A stretch of 64,000 nucleotides of DNA from Bacteroidales bacterium (lineage in GTDB: Bacteria > Bacteroidota > Bacteroidia > Bacteroidales > F082). The position numbers and the translations under genes were made by a program. How positions within the stretch are numbered: position 1 is the stretch's first letter; the number at the start of each line of letters is the position of its first letter. Where the stretch lies: the NCBI GenBank assembly GCA_017394865.1, contig JAFPWT010000006.1, positions 1-64,000 of the forward strand. Reading direction: 5' to 3'. The notes under the pieces were generated by a model. That model was given only the letters and a program-made list of their open reading frames with translations. It had not been told where the DNA came from and did no database searches. Below are positions 49,474 to 58,739 of the stretch, one piece after another.

Positions 49474-49481
49474 TATTTTTG
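49474..49481 (+). promoter_or_regulatory. -7 box of valS
   Basis: TATTTTTG on the plus strand, 21 bases before the valS ATG. Confidence 0.6.
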
Positions 49482-49502
49482 CCGTTTGTTTTATTTTGAA
49501 TT

Positions 49503-52181
49503 ATGGAAATCAGCAGCAAATACAGCCCTCAGGAAGTTGAAGGCAAATGGTACGAACACTGGATGGACAAGAACTACTTCCACTCCACCCCCGACGAACG
49601 CGAACCCTATACCATCGTGATCCCACCGCCGAATGTGACCGGCGTGCTTCACATGGGCCACATGATGAACAACACGATTCAGGACATCCTGATTCGCCGC
49701 GCCCGCATGCAAGGCAAGAACGCCTGCTGGGTACCAGGCACCGACCACGCCTCCATCGCCACCGAAGCCAAGGTGGTGAACAAGCTGGCGCAACAGGGTA
49801 TCAAGAAGACCGACATCGGCCGTGAGGAGTTCCTCAAGCACGCCTGGGACTGGACCCACGAACACGGTGGCATCATCCTCAAGCAACTGCGCCGTCTGGG
49901 CTGTTCCTGCGACTGGGAACGCACTTCGTTTACCATGGACGACATCCGCTCAAAGAGCGTCATCCGCGCCTTCGTCGACCTGTATAACAAAGGCCTGATT
50001 TACAGAGGTGTACGTATGGTCAACTGGGACCCCAAAGCCTTGACAGCTTTGAGCGATGAAGAAGTCATCTTCAAGGACGAGCACAGCCATTTGTTTTATC
50101 TCCGTTATTACCTCCACGAGGACGACGGCACAGGTGCTACTGGTGCTGAAGGCGAAATCATCCACACCGACGAGAAAGGTCACCGCTATGCAGTGGTGGC
50201 CACTACCCGTCCCGAGACCATCATGGGCGACACGGCCATGTGCATCAACCCCAACGACCCGAAGAACCAATGGCTGCGCGGCAAGAAAGTCGTGGTGCCG
50301 CTGGTGAACCGCGTCATCCCCGTCATCGAGGACGACTATGTCGACATCGAGTTCGGTACCGGCTGTCTGAAGGTCACCCCTGCCCACGACGTGAACGACT
50401 ACATGCTGGGTGAGAAACACAACCTACAGAGCATCAACATCTTCAATGACGACGCCACTTTGAGCGAGGCTGCTGGCATGTACATCGGCATGAGCCGCGA
50501 GGACTGCCGCAAGCAGATCATCATCGACATGAAGGAAGCCGGTCTGTTGGAGAAGATCGAAGACTATAATAATAAGGTGGGCTATTCCGAGCGCACCAAC
50601 GTGCCGATTGAGCCAAAGCTCTCCATGCAGTGGTTCCTCAAGATGGAGCACCTCGCCGACATCGCGCTGAAACCCGTGCTCAACGGCGACATCAAGTTCT
50701 ATCCCGCCAAATACGTCAACCTCTACCGCCACTGGCTGGAGAACATCAAGGACTGGTGCATTAGCCGCCAATTGTGGTGGGGCCATCAGATTCCGGCCTA
50801 CTACCTGCCCGAAGGCGGTTTTGTGGTCGCCGAGACTCCCGAAGAGGCTTTGAAGCTTGCTATTGCCAAGACTGGCAACGACAAGTTGACGCTGAATGAC
50901 CTGCGTCAGGATGACGATGCCCTGGACACCTGGTTCAGCTCATGGCTGTGGCCTTTGTCGCTCTTCAATGGCATCCTCGACCCCGATAACAAAGAGTTCA
51001 AGTACTACTACCCCACCAACGACCTTATCACCGCCCCCGACATCATCTTCTTCTGGGTGGCCCGCATGATCATGGCCGGTGAGGAATATCAAAATGAAGT
51101 GCCGTTTAAGAATGTGTACTTCACGGGTATCGTCCGCGACAAGTTAGGCCGCAAGATGTCCAAGTCGCTTGGCAACTCGCCTGACCCGATTGAGCTCATC
51201 GACAAGTTCGGCGCCGATGGCGTGCGCATGGGCATGATGCTCAGCGCCCCTGCCGGCAACGACATCCTCTTCGACGAGGCCCTCTGCGAACAAGGCCGCA
51301 ACTTCTGCAACAAGATCTGGAACGCCTTGCGTCTGGTGAAAGGCTGGAATGTGGACGAAAACGCCGCCCAGCCCGAGGCCGCCAAGATGGCCGTGAAATG
51401 GTTTGAGGCGCGCTTCAACCAAGTGCTGGCCGAGACCAACGACAATATCGACAAGTACCGCTTGAGCGACGCCTTGATGGGCATCTACAAGCTCACCTGG
51501 GACGACTTCTGTTCGTGGTACCTCGAGATGGTAAAGGCCCCGCAAGGCCAAGGCATTGACCACGTGACCTACGACGCCACCATCAAGTTCTTCGAGAACC
51601 TGATGCTGATGCTGCATCCCTTCATGCCGTTCATCACCGAGGAGATCTGGCACGCCATCGCCGACCGCAAGGATGGCGACGACATCATCATCGCCCAACA
51701 GCCCAAGGCACAGGTCGTGGACGAGGCCCTTTTGAAACAGTTCGCTTTCACCCAGGAGGTCATCAACAACGTCCGCAAGGTCCGTTCCGACAAGAACATC
51801 GCTTTCCGCGATGCCATCCAGCTCGTGGTGAAGGGAACAGCCAACAAGGACTTCGACTGCGTGATCGCCAAGCTCTGCAATGTGAGCGAGGTCAGCTATG
51901 TGGCCGAGGCTCCCGCTGGTGCCTTCGGTTTCCTCGTGGGCAGCACCGAGTTCTTCGTGCCGCTCACTGGCAGCGTCGACGTGGAGGCCGAGATCAAGAA
52001 GCTGGAAGAGGAGCTGAAATACGCCCAAGGCTTCCTGAAGAGCGTTGAGGCCAAACTCTCCAACGAACGCTTCGTGAATGGCGCTCCTGCCGCCGTGGTC
52101 GACAAAGAACGCAAGAAGAAAGCCGACGCCGAAGCCAAGATTGCTGTGATCGAGCAGCAGCTGGCGGGACTGAGGAAATAA
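49503..52181 (+). CDS. valS: Valyl-tRNA synthetase
   Basis: An 892-residue class I aminoacyl-tRNA synthetase that charges tRNA-Val and edits threonine. The HIGH-type motif is [12 protein letters not shown] near residues 42-53. The editing domain includes [17 protein letters not shown] appears as [14 protein letters not shown]. The anticodon-binding domain and a C-terminal coiled coil ([16 protein letters not shown] to the end) complete it. A hairpin terminator follows. Confidence 0.98.
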   Translation: MEISSKYSPQEVEGKWYEHWMDKNYFHSTPDEREPYTIVIPPPNVTGVLHMGHMMNNTIQDILIRRARMQGKNACWVPGTDHASIATEAKVVNKLAQQGIKKTDIGREEFLKHAWDWTHEHGGIILKQLRRLGCSCDWERTSFTMDDIRSKSVIRAFVDLYNKGLIYRGVRMVNWDPKALTALSDEEVIFKDEHSHLFYLRYYLHEDDGTGATGAEGEIIHTDEKGHRYAVVATTRPETIMGDTAMCINPNDPKNQWLRGKKVVVPLVNRVIPVIEDDYVDIEFGTGCLKVTPAHDVNDYMLGEKHNLQSINIFNDDATLSEAAGMYIGMSREDCRKQIIIDMKEAGLLEKIEDYNNKVGYSERTNVPIEPKLSMQWFLKMEHLADIALKPVLNGDIKFYPAKYVNLYRHWLENIKDWCISRQLWWGHQIPAYYLPEGGFVVAETPEEALKLAIAKTGNDKLTLNDLRQDDDALDTWFSSWLWPLSLFNGILDPDNKEFKYYYPTNDLITAPDIIFFWVARMIMAGEEYQNEVPFKNVYFTGIVRDKLGRKMSKSLGNSPDPIELIDKFGADGVRMGMMLSAPAGNDILFDEALCEQGRNFCNKIWNALRLVKGWNVDENAAQPEAAKMAVKWFEARFNQVLAETNDNIDKYRLSDALMGIYKLTWDDFCSWYLEMVKAPQGQGIDHVTYDATIKFFENLMLMLHPFMPFITEEIWHAIADRKDGDDIIIAQQPKAQVVDEALLKQFAFTQEVINNVRKVRSDKNIAFRDAIQLVVKGTANKDFDCVIAKLCNVSEVSYVAEAPAGAFGFLVGSTEFFVPLTGSVDVEAEIKKLEEELKYAQGFLKSVEAKLSNERFVNGAPAAVVDKERKKKADAEAKIAVIEQQLAGLRK

Positions 52182-52191
52182 AACAGTAGAG

Positions 52192-52207
52192 ACGTAGCGC
52201 GCTACGT
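52192..52207. repeat. 16-bp perfect palindrome, probable fragment of a repeated element
   Basis: ACGTAGCGCGCTACGT, preceded by GTAGAG, sits 10 bases after the valS stop codon. The string resembles widespread GTAGAGACG...CGTCTCTAC intergenic repeats, but with one arm incomplete. No second copy was seen in the window. Confidence 0.5.
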
Positions 52208-52215
52208 ACAAGCCC

Positions 52216-52263
52216 AAAAAGAATCGGACTTCATCATTTGGTTGGTGAAGCCCGATTCTTTTT
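52216..52263. terminator. Bidirectional terminator between valS and the FISUMP gene
   Basis: AAAAAGAATCGG (52216-52227) pairs with CCGATTCTTTTT (52252-52263), with inner CTTC/GAAG after one mismatch. The right arm runs into the stop codon of the minus-strand FISUMP gene. Confidence 0.85.
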
Positions 52264-52921
52264 ATTTTTTCAAAACTGGACGGACAGACCGACCTTGGTC
52301 CCTCCAGTAGTATGTCGTGCTGCAACCGTACGAATCGAAGCAAAAAATCCACACATCGTTCGGGTAGTTGGTGTTAAGCGAACTCGACCAGTAGAAGCCA
52401 GCCCCGCCAGCGCCGTCGAGCTCGCCGTCCATACGGCGGCCGCAGGCAGGCAGAAAGATACTGTTGCCGTTAGAGGCGGTGAAAAGCATGCCATTCACGC
52501 CGTTCCGGGTTGTCCATGTGGCCCTGGTGTATTTTTCCAGCTCTTCCCACTGTGCCTCCGTCGGCATGCACCATCTACTGCCCCAGTTCGCCGTGGCGGC
52601 GTCGTCAGACGGCAGAAGGGTCGTCAGGCCATCGGCAAAACGTCTGAAACCGTATTTGGAGTTAACATTGTACTTGGTCAACTTTTCTCCGTCACCCTTG
52701 CAGTATTTGTAGGTCTTCCAACTATAATCGGACTTCGTCGTGGTCTCACCCCATGCGTAATAGTTTCCGTAATCTTCAGGCTTGTTGGCGCCCACATTGC
52801 AAGTGGCCCACAACGTGCCGCTCGGCAGACCGAGGTCAACATATTGGTGAGTTTGAGCAGAAAGATGGCATCCCACTAACAGCAGGCCTGCCAACACTAA
52901 CATTTTTGAAAAATTATTCAT
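52262..52921 (-). CDS. FISUMP-type lipoprotein, paralogue 1
   Basis: A 219-residue exported protein with a lipobox-like LLVGC near residue 18. The mature domain is HQYVDLGLPSGTLWATCNVG, YAWGET, WCMPTEAQWEEL, FLPACGRR and GRSVRPV, which is the Fibrobacter-type 'major paralogous domain' (FISUMP) pattern. Function is unknown; it is commonly surface-exposed. It is clearly related to the gene at 53489-54184, with the same order of motifs and a shared 21-base promoter segment. Confidence 0.82.
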   Translation of the reverse strand: MNNFSKMLVLAGLLLVGCHLSAQTHQYVDLGLPSGTLWATCNVGANKPEDYGNYYAWGETTTKSDYSWKTYKYCKGDGEKLTKYNVNSKYGFRRFADGLTTLLPSDDAATANWGSRWCMPTEAQWEELEKYTRATWTTRNGVNGMLFTASNGNSIFLPACGRRMDGELDGAGGAGFYWSSSLNTNYPNDVWIFCFDSYGCSTTYYWRDQGRSVRPVLKK

Positions 52922-53021
52922 CTTAGATTGTATTTTAATTATTTTTCCTGCGAATAAACGCCAGTTCAGCGTCTTTGTTTATATGTCTGCCGCTCAAAGA
53001 GTTTCCTTCAAAACAGCATTG

Positions 53022-53029
53022 CAAAAATA
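53022..53029 (-). promoter_or_regulatory. -7 box of FISUMP paralogue 1
   Basis: TATTTTTG on the minus strand, about 100 bases before the ATG. It belongs to a 21-base block (53010-53030) identical to the one in front of paralogue 2. The rest of the 270-bp gap 52922-53191 is A/T-rich and holds nothing else apart from the promoter at 53162. Confidence 0.55.
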
Positions 53030-53161
53030 ATCAAAAAACAGAAAGAAACAATACCTATAAAGTATTATTATTTCAGTAATCGAATTTGATTCTATATCAA
53101 ATAAATACATATTTTTGAAAAACTTTCCTTCAAAACACTTGCTTTTTGACAAAAAATATTG

Positions 53162-53169
53162 TATCTTTG
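53162..53169 (+). promoter_or_regulatory. -7 box of the 65-residue gene
   Basis: TATCTTTG, 22 bases before the ATG at 53192. A TTTG at 53145-53148 lies 13 bases upstream, nearer than usual. Confidence 0.55.
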
Positions 53170-53191
53170 CAGAAAAAATTAAGCACGAGCC

Positions 53192-53389
53192 ATGACGAAA
53201 AAAGAAGAAAAACAGAAAGCGAAGGAGATGAAAGCGCTCTATTTAGAGCTTATCTCCATACTTTTACAACGCGCAGGACTCAAGGAAGAAGACATCTATA
53301 GTACGGCAATGAAGTCATGGGCTTCAAAAAACCTTGACTTGCTAACTCCAGATGAGGTTAAAAAATATCGTGAGATTATTATGGTATGA
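53192..53389 (+). CDS. Small charged helical protein, unknown
   Basis: A 65-residue protein with no signal peptide and no TM segment. The first 25 residues are lysine/glutamate-rich (KKEEKQKAKEMKALYLEL) and likely helical, followed by RAGLKEEDIYSTAMKSWASK and LLTPDEVKKYREI. No family is recognised. Evidence that it is real: its own -7 box, clear ATG and coding-like composition, between two FISUMP genes on the other strand. Confidence 0.6.
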   Translation: MTKKEEKQKAKEMKALYLELISILLQRAGLKEEDIYSTAMKSWASKNLDLLTPDEVKKYREIIMV

Positions 53390-53488
53390 TATAAGACTAT
53401 TCTGGATATTTTTTACTCAACGTGTTGAAACCCAATCAAAGCAGACAGATCAACCAATGATACTCCTGCCGCCGAGGTAGACTAAGGA

Positions 53489-54184
53489 TTAGTTCAGAGG
53501 CACAGAGCGTACCGCCCGGACAGATTGACCGATGTCCCGGCGGCAGCCACTCAAATGGCAATCCTCCAAATCGAAGAAAAAGTTCCACGCGCCACTCGGG
53601 AGGTCAAAGCCGAGCGTGCTTGACCAGTAGCTGCCGTAGCTACCAGCGTAACCGACCTCACTGCCCCAACGGTTGCCAGCAGCAGGAAGGAAGAGACTGT
53701 TGCCATTTCCAGCAGTGAAAAGCCTGCCGTTCACACCATTCTGGGTTGTCCAAGTGTTGGTGGTGTTTTTGTACAATTCCTCCCATTGCTCCTCCGTAGG
53801 CATGTACCATCCATCCTCCCAGTTGGCCGTGGCAGCATCATCAGTCGGTTGCAAAACAATCAAGCTGTCGGCGAATTCTTCGTAACCGAAGCTGGATATA
53901 GTGCAATACTTGGTCAGCGAAGCATCGTCGCCTTTGCAGTACTTGTAAGTATTCCAATTGCAAGTGGACTTCGGCTTAATCTCGCCCCACGCGAAGCACT
54001 TACCGTAATCCTCAGGCTTGTTAGCACCCACATTGCAGGTAGCCCATAACGTGCCACTCGGAAGGCCAAGGTCAACAAATTCATGCGTTTTACGCTTTGA
54101 AAAATCAATCAGTTTACATCCAACCATGCAAACGGCTACCGTCATTAGCATCATGGCTGCTATGGCCTTTGGGAATTTCTTCAT
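53489..54184 (-). CDS. FISUMP-type lipoprotein, paralogue 2
   Basis: A 231-residue lipoprotein (lipobox CMVGC, Cys near residue 23). The mature part shares with paralogue 1 the run FVDLGLPSGTLWATCNVG, CFAWGEI, TYKYCKGD, MPTEEQWEELY, NGNSLFLPAAG and GQSVRAV. The C-terminal third is more divergent. It is divergent from the 133-residue secreted protein gene and shares a promoter region with it. Confidence 0.82.
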   Translation of the reverse strand: MKKFPKAIAAMMLMTVAVCMVGCKLIDFSKRKTHEFVDLGLPSGTLWATCNVGANKPEDYGKCFAWGEIKPKSTCNWNTYKYCKGDDASLTKYCTISSFGYEEFADSLIVLQPTDDAATANWEDGWYMPTEEQWEELYKNTTNTWTTQNGVNGRLFTAGNGNSLFLPAAGNRWGSEVGYAGSYGSYWSSTLGFDLPSGAWNFFFDLEDCHLSGCRRDIGQSVRAVRSVPLN

Positions 54185-54235
54185 GCTATAATGGGTTTAA
54201 TATGGTTCAAATGAGGTTTTTCTCCTAAAACAGCA

Positions 54236-54267
54236 TTGCAAAAATAAACTTTTTTGCTTATCTTTGC
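54236..54267 (+). promoter_or_regulatory. Promoter of the 133-residue secreted protein gene
   Basis: TTG (54236-54238), 21 bases, then TATCTTTG (54260-54267) on the plus strand, 27 bases before the ATG. Confidence 0.7.
54239..54246 (-). promoter_or_regulatory. -7 box of FISUMP paralogue 2
   Basis: TATTTTTG on the minus strand within a 21-base block (54227-54247) identical to that of paralogue 1. It overlaps the -33/-7 spacer of the divergent promoter at 54236-54267. Confidence 0.6.
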
Positions 54268-54294
54268 AAAAAGTATAAAACAAAACCTTTCATA

Positions 54295-54696
54295 ATGAAA
54301 AAGATCCTTCTATTCACCATCCTGACCGTACTTATGGCGGTCGGTACCGTAAAAACGGCAAAAGCACAAGACAACATTCAAAAATACACCGGCAAGATCG
54401 GCCAGTATGAAATCACCATGTTCGTCAACTTTTCTATGTATGACAGCGACAGCATCGGCTACTATTACTACAACAACAGACCCAACACCAAGTTCAAACT
54501 GATTCAAACCGAGATGGTAGCCATCAATGCCCACGGTTCGATGCACGTCGTACTGAAAGAATATACGCCAAAAGGCGCCCATTCAGGCACCTTCGACGGA
54601 CAGATGGAATGTCGTGGCGGCGGCTTCCAAGGCAAGTTCACCAACAGCAAGGGCAAGAAATTCGAGTTCGAGCTGTGGGAACAATACGATTTTTGA
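54295..54696 (+). CDS. Small secreted protein, unknown
   Basis: A 133-residue protein with a clear signal peptide (about 1-24, ends AKAQ). The mature part is beta-rich: KYTGKIGQYEITMFVNFSMYD, GYYYYNN, then GTFDGQMECRGGGFQGKFT, ending FELWEQYDF. No family recognised. Its stop codon abuts the stop of the convergent SlyD-like gene with no base between. Confidence 0.7.
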   Translation: MKKILLFTILTVLMAVGTVKTAKAQDNIQKYTGKIGQYEITMFVNFSMYDSDSIGYYYYNNRPNTKFKLIQTEMVAINAHGSMHVVLKEYTPKGAHSGTFDGQMECRGGGFQGKFTNSKGKKFEFELWEQYDF

Positions 54697-55206
54697 TTAA
54701 TGGCACCCTGAGCAGCTCTCACAACTACCGCCGCAGCTGTCGCTGAAGTCCTCGTCGGTCGACTCGCGCACGTCGAGGATCTCGCCGCTGAAGCAGAGAT
54801 GCACACCAGCCAAGTCGTGGTTGAAGTCCATCTTCACATGCTTGTCGCCAATTTCGCGGACGATACCCATGATCGGACGACCGTCGGCAGTCTGCATCAT
54901 CAGCGAAGCACCCTCTTTCACCATCTCATGCAACACATCGTTCTGCATGAACATCGCCTTGTCAAGATCCATCACATAAGCTTCGTCACGCTCGCCGTAA
55001 CCTTCCTCAGGAGTCAGGTAGAAGCAGTATTTGTCACCCGGCTCCTTGCCCATAAGGTTTTCCTCGAACTTGGGCAACACCTGCTGCATACCGCAGATAA
55101 AGGTGAAGGGATTTTCTTTGGTGGCCTCCTGGATGATACGGCCGTTTTCGTCTTTTTCGCGTAAGATGTAGGTCATCGTTACGACAGTTTGATCTTGAAT
55201 TTTCAT
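54697..55206 (-). CDS. SlyD-like FKBP-type peptidylprolyl isomerase
   Basis: A 169-residue isomerase of the SlyD type. The FKBP part frames an inserted-flap domain: MKIQDQTVVTMTYILREKDENG at the start, PEEGYGERDEAYVMDLDK and HDLAGVHLCFSGEILDVRES before the tail. The C-terminal tail has cysteines and a His (CGGSCESCSGCH), a probable metal-binding tail as in SlyD. ATG at 55206 follows 11 bases after the VWA gene. Confidence 0.92.
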   Translation of the reverse strand: MKIQDQTVVTMTYILREKDENGRIIQEATKENPFTFICGMQQVLPKFEENLMGKEPGDKYCFYLTPEEGYGERDEAYVMDLDKAMFMQNDVLHEMVKEGASLMMQTADGRPIMGIVREIGDKHVKMDFNHDLAGVHLCFSGEILDVRESTDEDFSDSCGGSCESCSGCH

Positions 55207-55217
55207 GATTTTAGTAT

Positions 55218-57305
55218 TTAATATGTTCCAAACATTTTTCTCAATATCCACTCAATGGCAACAAGGCCAATGAGGACAAACAAGATCCATCTTGAATGGA
55301 TCAGGTCTTCGAAACGGGTCTCGTAATGCTCCACCGAGGTGATGCGTGGGTCGTCCTTGAGATCGTCGAGCAGTTGCGGCAGCTGGTCAACGGTGTAGCA
55401 TCTGCCATTGGTGGCCGACGAGAGACTCCGCATCCGCTGGATATCCGCCGTGAGTTGCTGCGCTTCGATCCCCAGCGAAACCACCGAGAACGAGCCGTTC
55501 ATTGAAATCTTCTTCCCAACCATCTCCACCGCAGCGCGATAAGTGTAGACACCCTCGGGAAGGATGCCCGCATTCAGTTCGTAGTCGTGTTCCCGCTTCG
55601 AAAACATATAGTCGTAGGTCTCCCCCGTCTTTTTGTTGACAATTTGGATACTCAGGTCGTACTTTACAATCAGCTCATTGCTGGGATTGCGCAGTTCAGC
55701 AGTCATCACGACCGGCTCGTTGCTATAATACTCCTCTTTGGCAAACACCGCCGATCCATCGTCGGAGCTCAGCAACAGGTATTTCAGCGTTTTCGAGAAC
55801 AGCTCATCGAAGACTGCATTGTTATGATCGCGATAGTAGTTGACGAGCCTCCAGCGCCAGACGTTGGTGCCAAACACGAAAACCATCTTGCGATTGGTCT
55901 TGGCAAAGGTCATCAACGGCAGCCCCGACTTCGCACCAAGCACCTCCTGCAGCAACAGGTCGTCGTGGGCCGACAACAGATTGATATCAAGATGCGGCAT
56001 GGCCAACGGAGGGAAACGTCCGACATCCTCCCGCAGTTTCTCACTCACGGTGAACGTCCCGAACGAAGTATTAAAATTGCCTTTTACATCGAGTGTGCTG
56101 TTGGTGGTGCCACGGCGGAGCTCGACGGCTTGCTGCAGCTTATTCAATGCCTCCACATCGGTGGCTTTACCCACAACAACCAGCACCGGAAGCTTCTTAT
56201 TCTTTTCCAGTTGCTGATACAGGGCTTCCATATCGGTATGCGCGGAAGGCGTTTGGTGAAGCACCAGCAATTGATATTGCGACAGCTCAGGGATAGCATC
56301 GCGCCCGAACACGAAATCCACCTCACAATCGTCGTTCATCACGCTCTTGATGGCACCCAGATCGGGATGTGGGGCATAAGCCAAACAAAGCACCTTATAT
56401 TTCTGGTCATGTACCTCAATGAAAATACGTTTCACATTGTTGAGCAACTGCGACTCGTCTTCAAGCCCGCTGATCTCGATTTCAATCTGACGGACAGCAC
56501 GGGATGCATCCCCACGGGCATCGGCCTCCAGCATAAAATCAATCTCCTTGGAAAAACGGTTGGAGCTCACCTCGACATCTTGCTGCGCGATGACGTTTCC
56601 ATCCTCAGAGAGCGTCAGTTTCGCCTTGCAGCCCTGACAGTCGACGCCGCCGACCTCCACACGGACGGGGAACGTCGAGCCCTGCGACACCCTTTTATTA
56701 TAATGCACGTCTTTCACCATCAGGTCGGGATAGCTCATAGTGTCGCCCAGCACCACAGTATGGACAGGAAACACAAAGCGCTCCGCCAATAGCGAAGGCT
56801 CGTAGCCACGGTTGTAAATACCATCGGAAAAGAGTAGCACCGCCCCGACATTCCTTTTATAATAACGGCGGTCGATATGCTGCAACACGGCAGAGAGGTC
56901 GGTGAGCTGGTCGTCAAAGTCGAGCTCATCGAAGTCCCTTACCTCCTGGCCAAAGAGGTATTCATCCACCTGAAAGTCGCTGTTCAGCGCTTCGCGAAAA
57001 GCATTGAACTGTGCAGGATAGTCCTCCTTGAAGAAAGAGGAGTCTTTGGAAAGCACGATGGAAGCGGAGTTGTCGTGGACCAAGATCACCGTCGGCTGTT
57101 CCGGCGCACTGACGTTTTGACGTATGTAAGGGTTGAAAAGCAGCATAACCACGCCGAACCCAATCAGGGAACGCAACACAAAAAGCACAATGGTAAGCGC
57201 CCTGCCGTAGTGCTGTCTCTTGTTTTTGACATACAGCACCGAGGCCAAGGCGAGACCTGCCACAACCGCCACCAGCAACATCCAAACGGGGATTCCTATG
57301 CTCAA
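55218..57305 (-). CDS. Membrane protein with VWA-like domain
   Basis: A 695-residue inner-membrane protein with two N-terminal TM segments (about 8-24 and 36-60) and one at the C-terminus (about 668-688). Residues 75-200 read as a VWA domain with the MIDAS-type DNSAS and LLFSDGIYNRG; the rest is an extended beta-rich periplasmic part. Cys pair CQGCK near 230. Function unknown. The start shown is TTG at 57305; an ATG at 57281 (MLLVAVVAGLALASVLYV) is an alternative. Own promoter, with the SlyD-like gene 11 bases downstream. Confidence 0.75.
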   Translation of the reverse strand: MSIGIPVWMLLVAVVAGLALASVLYVKNKRQHYGRALTIVLFVLRSLIGFGVVMLLFNPYIRQNVSAPEQPTVILVHDNSASIVLSKDSSFFKEDYPAQFNAFREALNSDFQVDEYLFGQEVRDFDELDFDDQLTDLSAVLQHIDRRYYKRNVGAVLLFSDGIYNRGYEPSLLAERFVFPVHTVVLGDTMSYPDLMVKDVHYNKRVSQGSTFPVRVEVGGVDCQGCKAKLTLSEDGNVIAQQDVEVSSNRFSKEIDFMLEADARGDASRAVRQIEIEISGLEDESQLLNNVKRIFIEVHDQKYKVLCLAYAPHPDLGAIKSVMNDDCEVDFVFGRDAIPELSQYQLLVLHQTPSAHTDMEALYQQLEKNKKLPVLVVVGKATDVEALNKLQQAVELRRGTTNSTLDVKGNFNTSFGTFTVSEKLREDVGRFPPLAMPHLDINLLSAHDDLLLQEVLGAKSGLPLMTFAKTNRKMVFVFGTNVWRWRLVNYYRDHNNAVFDELFSKTLKYLLLSSDDGSAVFAKEEYYSNEPVVMTAELRNPSNELIVKYDLSIQIVNKKTGETYDYMFSKREHDYELNAGILPEGVYTYRAAVEMVGKKISMNGSFSVVSLGIEAQQLTADIQRMRSLSSATNGRCYTVDQLPQLLDDLKDDPRITSVEHYETRFEDLIHSRWILFVLIGLVAIEWILRKMFGTY

Positions 57306-57335
57306 ATCAGATATTTTCCTATTATATTAAGGATG

Positions 57336-57343
57336 CAAAAATA
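57336..57343 (-). promoter_or_regulatory. -7 box of the VWA-slyD operon
   Basis: TATTTTTG on the minus strand, 30 bases before the TTG start. Confidence 0.55.
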
Positions 57344-57354
57344 CAAAAAAATAG

Positions 57355-57362
57355 TAACTTTG
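57355..57362 (+). promoter_or_regulatory. -7 box of the glycosyltransferase operon
   Basis: TAACTTTG on the plus strand, 20 bases before the ATG at 57383; divergent from the VWA promoter. Confidence 0.55.
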
Positions 57363-57382
57363 CGCCTCTAAAAAAGGATTCT

Positions 57383-58141
57383 ATGAACAAGATCTCCGTT
57401 GTGATCATCACCATGAACGAGGAGCGCAACATCGAGCGTTGCCTCCAGTCCGTTCTCCCCATCGCCGACGAGGTGGTGGTGGTGGACTCGTTCTCGGAAG
57501 ATGCCACGGAGGAGATCTGCACCCAATACAACGCCCGTTTCGTCAGCCATGCTTGGGAAGGCTACTCCGGATCGAAGAACTTTGCCGACGGCTTGGCTTC
57601 CCATGAACTGATTCTCTCCATCGACGGCGACGAGGCCTTGTCGGAGACGCTGACACAATCCATCAAAGCACTGAAAGAGCGGGAGATCGCCGACAACGAG
57701 GTCTTCGCCATGAACCGGCTCAACAACTATTGCGGCCGATGGATCAAAGGTTGCGGCTTTTATCCCGACACCAAGGTACGGATATGGAGGAAAGACTTCG
57801 CCCGATGGGAAGGCTTGATCCACGAATGGCTTGTGTACGAAAGCACACCGAAAACCACCTTATTAAAAGGCGACCTCCTGCATTATTCGTGGGCGACGCC
57901 CGAGGACTTCCGCAAGCAACAGTTTCATTTTGCCGAACTCGGCGCCAAGTCGTACTATGAACGCGGCAAGAAGACTAGCTTCCTACCCTGGTTGTTCAGC
58001 CCGAGCATTAATTTCATCCGTACCTATATTTTCAAAGGCGGCTTCCTTTATGGCAAGACAGGGTTACACATCTGTCGCACCCTGAGGCAAGCCAACCGGC
58101 ACAAATACAATCTGCTAAGAAGTTTATCAAAAAAACAATAA
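57383..58141 (+). CDS. Family 2 glycosyltransferase, LPS-core type (WaaE/KdtX-like)
   Basis: A 252-residue GT-A fold enzyme. The nucleotide-sugar end is ISVVIITMNEERNIERCLQSV, the metal motif is SIDGDEAL (DxD near 80), and WEGLIHEWL follows. This matches the WaaE/KdtX beta-glucosyltransferases that add a sugar to the LPS inner core. No TM domain except a hydrophobic patch near 205-230. It is followed after 6 bases by tsaC. Confidence 0.87.
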   Translation: MNKISVVIITMNEERNIERCLQSVLPIADEVVVVDSFSEDATEEICTQYNARFVSHAWEGYSGSKNFADGLASHELILSIDGDEALSETLTQSIKALKEREIADNEVFAMNRLNNYCGRWIKGCGFYPDTKVRIWRKDFARWEGLIHEWLVYESTPKTTLLKGDLLHYSWATPEDFRKQQFHFAELGAKSYYERGKKTSFLPWLFSPSINFIRTYIFKGGFLYGKTGLHICRTLRQANRHKYNLLRSLSKKQ

Positions 58142-58147
58142 AGAATT

Positions 58148-58720
58148 ATGGATCAGCAATTTGAAGAAGAAGTAGAACGCACGGTGGCTTTCCTAAAGGC
58201 TGGAAAGACCATCCTTTACCCCACTGACACCATCTGGGGGGTAGGCTGCGACGCCACCAACAGCAAGGCCTGCGACCGGGTTTATGCCGTCAAGCACCGT
58301 CCCGCCAGCAAGAGCCTCATTGTCCTCGTCGACTCGATGGAGCGCCTGCAAGAGTACGTCGTCAACATCCCCGCCATCGCCTGCGACTTGATCAAGGCAG
58401 CCAAGAAACCCCTGAGTATCATCTATGCAGAGGGTAAGAACTTGGCCAAGAACGTCTCGGCCGACAAAAGCATTTGCATCAGGGTGGTAAACCACGAGTT
58501 CTGCAAGGAGGTCATCCGCCGACTCGGCCACCCCATCACCTCCACCTCAGCCAACCTGTCGGGACAGCCCACCCCATTGACCTACAACGACATCACCGAA
58601 GAGATGAAACAAAGCGTCGACTACACCGTCCAGCTTTATCACAACATCATGGAAAGACCAAAAAGTTCGACCATCATAAAATTATTTGAAGATAACACGT
58701 TTGAAATTGTCAGGAATTAA
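58148..58720 (+). CDS. tsaC: L-threonylcarbamoyladenylate synthase (Sua5/YrdC/TsaC type)
   Basis: A 190-residue enzyme making threonylcarbamoyl-AMP for tRNA t6A37. Motifs are TILYPTDTIWGVGCDATNS near residues 19-37, KHRPASKSLIVLVDS and HPITSTSANLSGQPTPLTY. It is the short form without the Sua5 C-terminal domain. In the operon, 19 bases precede the S41 protease ATG. Confidence 0.95.
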   Translation: MDQQFEEEVERTVAFLKAGKTILYPTDTIWGVGCDATNSKACDRVYAVKHRPASKSLIVLVDSMERLQEYVVNIPAIACDLIKAAKKPLSIIYAEGKNLAKNVSADKSICIRVVNHEFCKEVIRRLGHPITSTSANLSGQPTPLTYNDITEEMKQSVDYTVQLYHNIMERPKSSTIIKLFEDNTFEIVRN

Positions 58721-58739
58721 GAAAGAAAATAGAAAAGAA

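Noticed and set aside
51144-52352. 402-codon open frame antisense to valS and the FISUMP gene
   Set aside because: It covers strongly conserved valS sequence and a terminator; no motif of its own.
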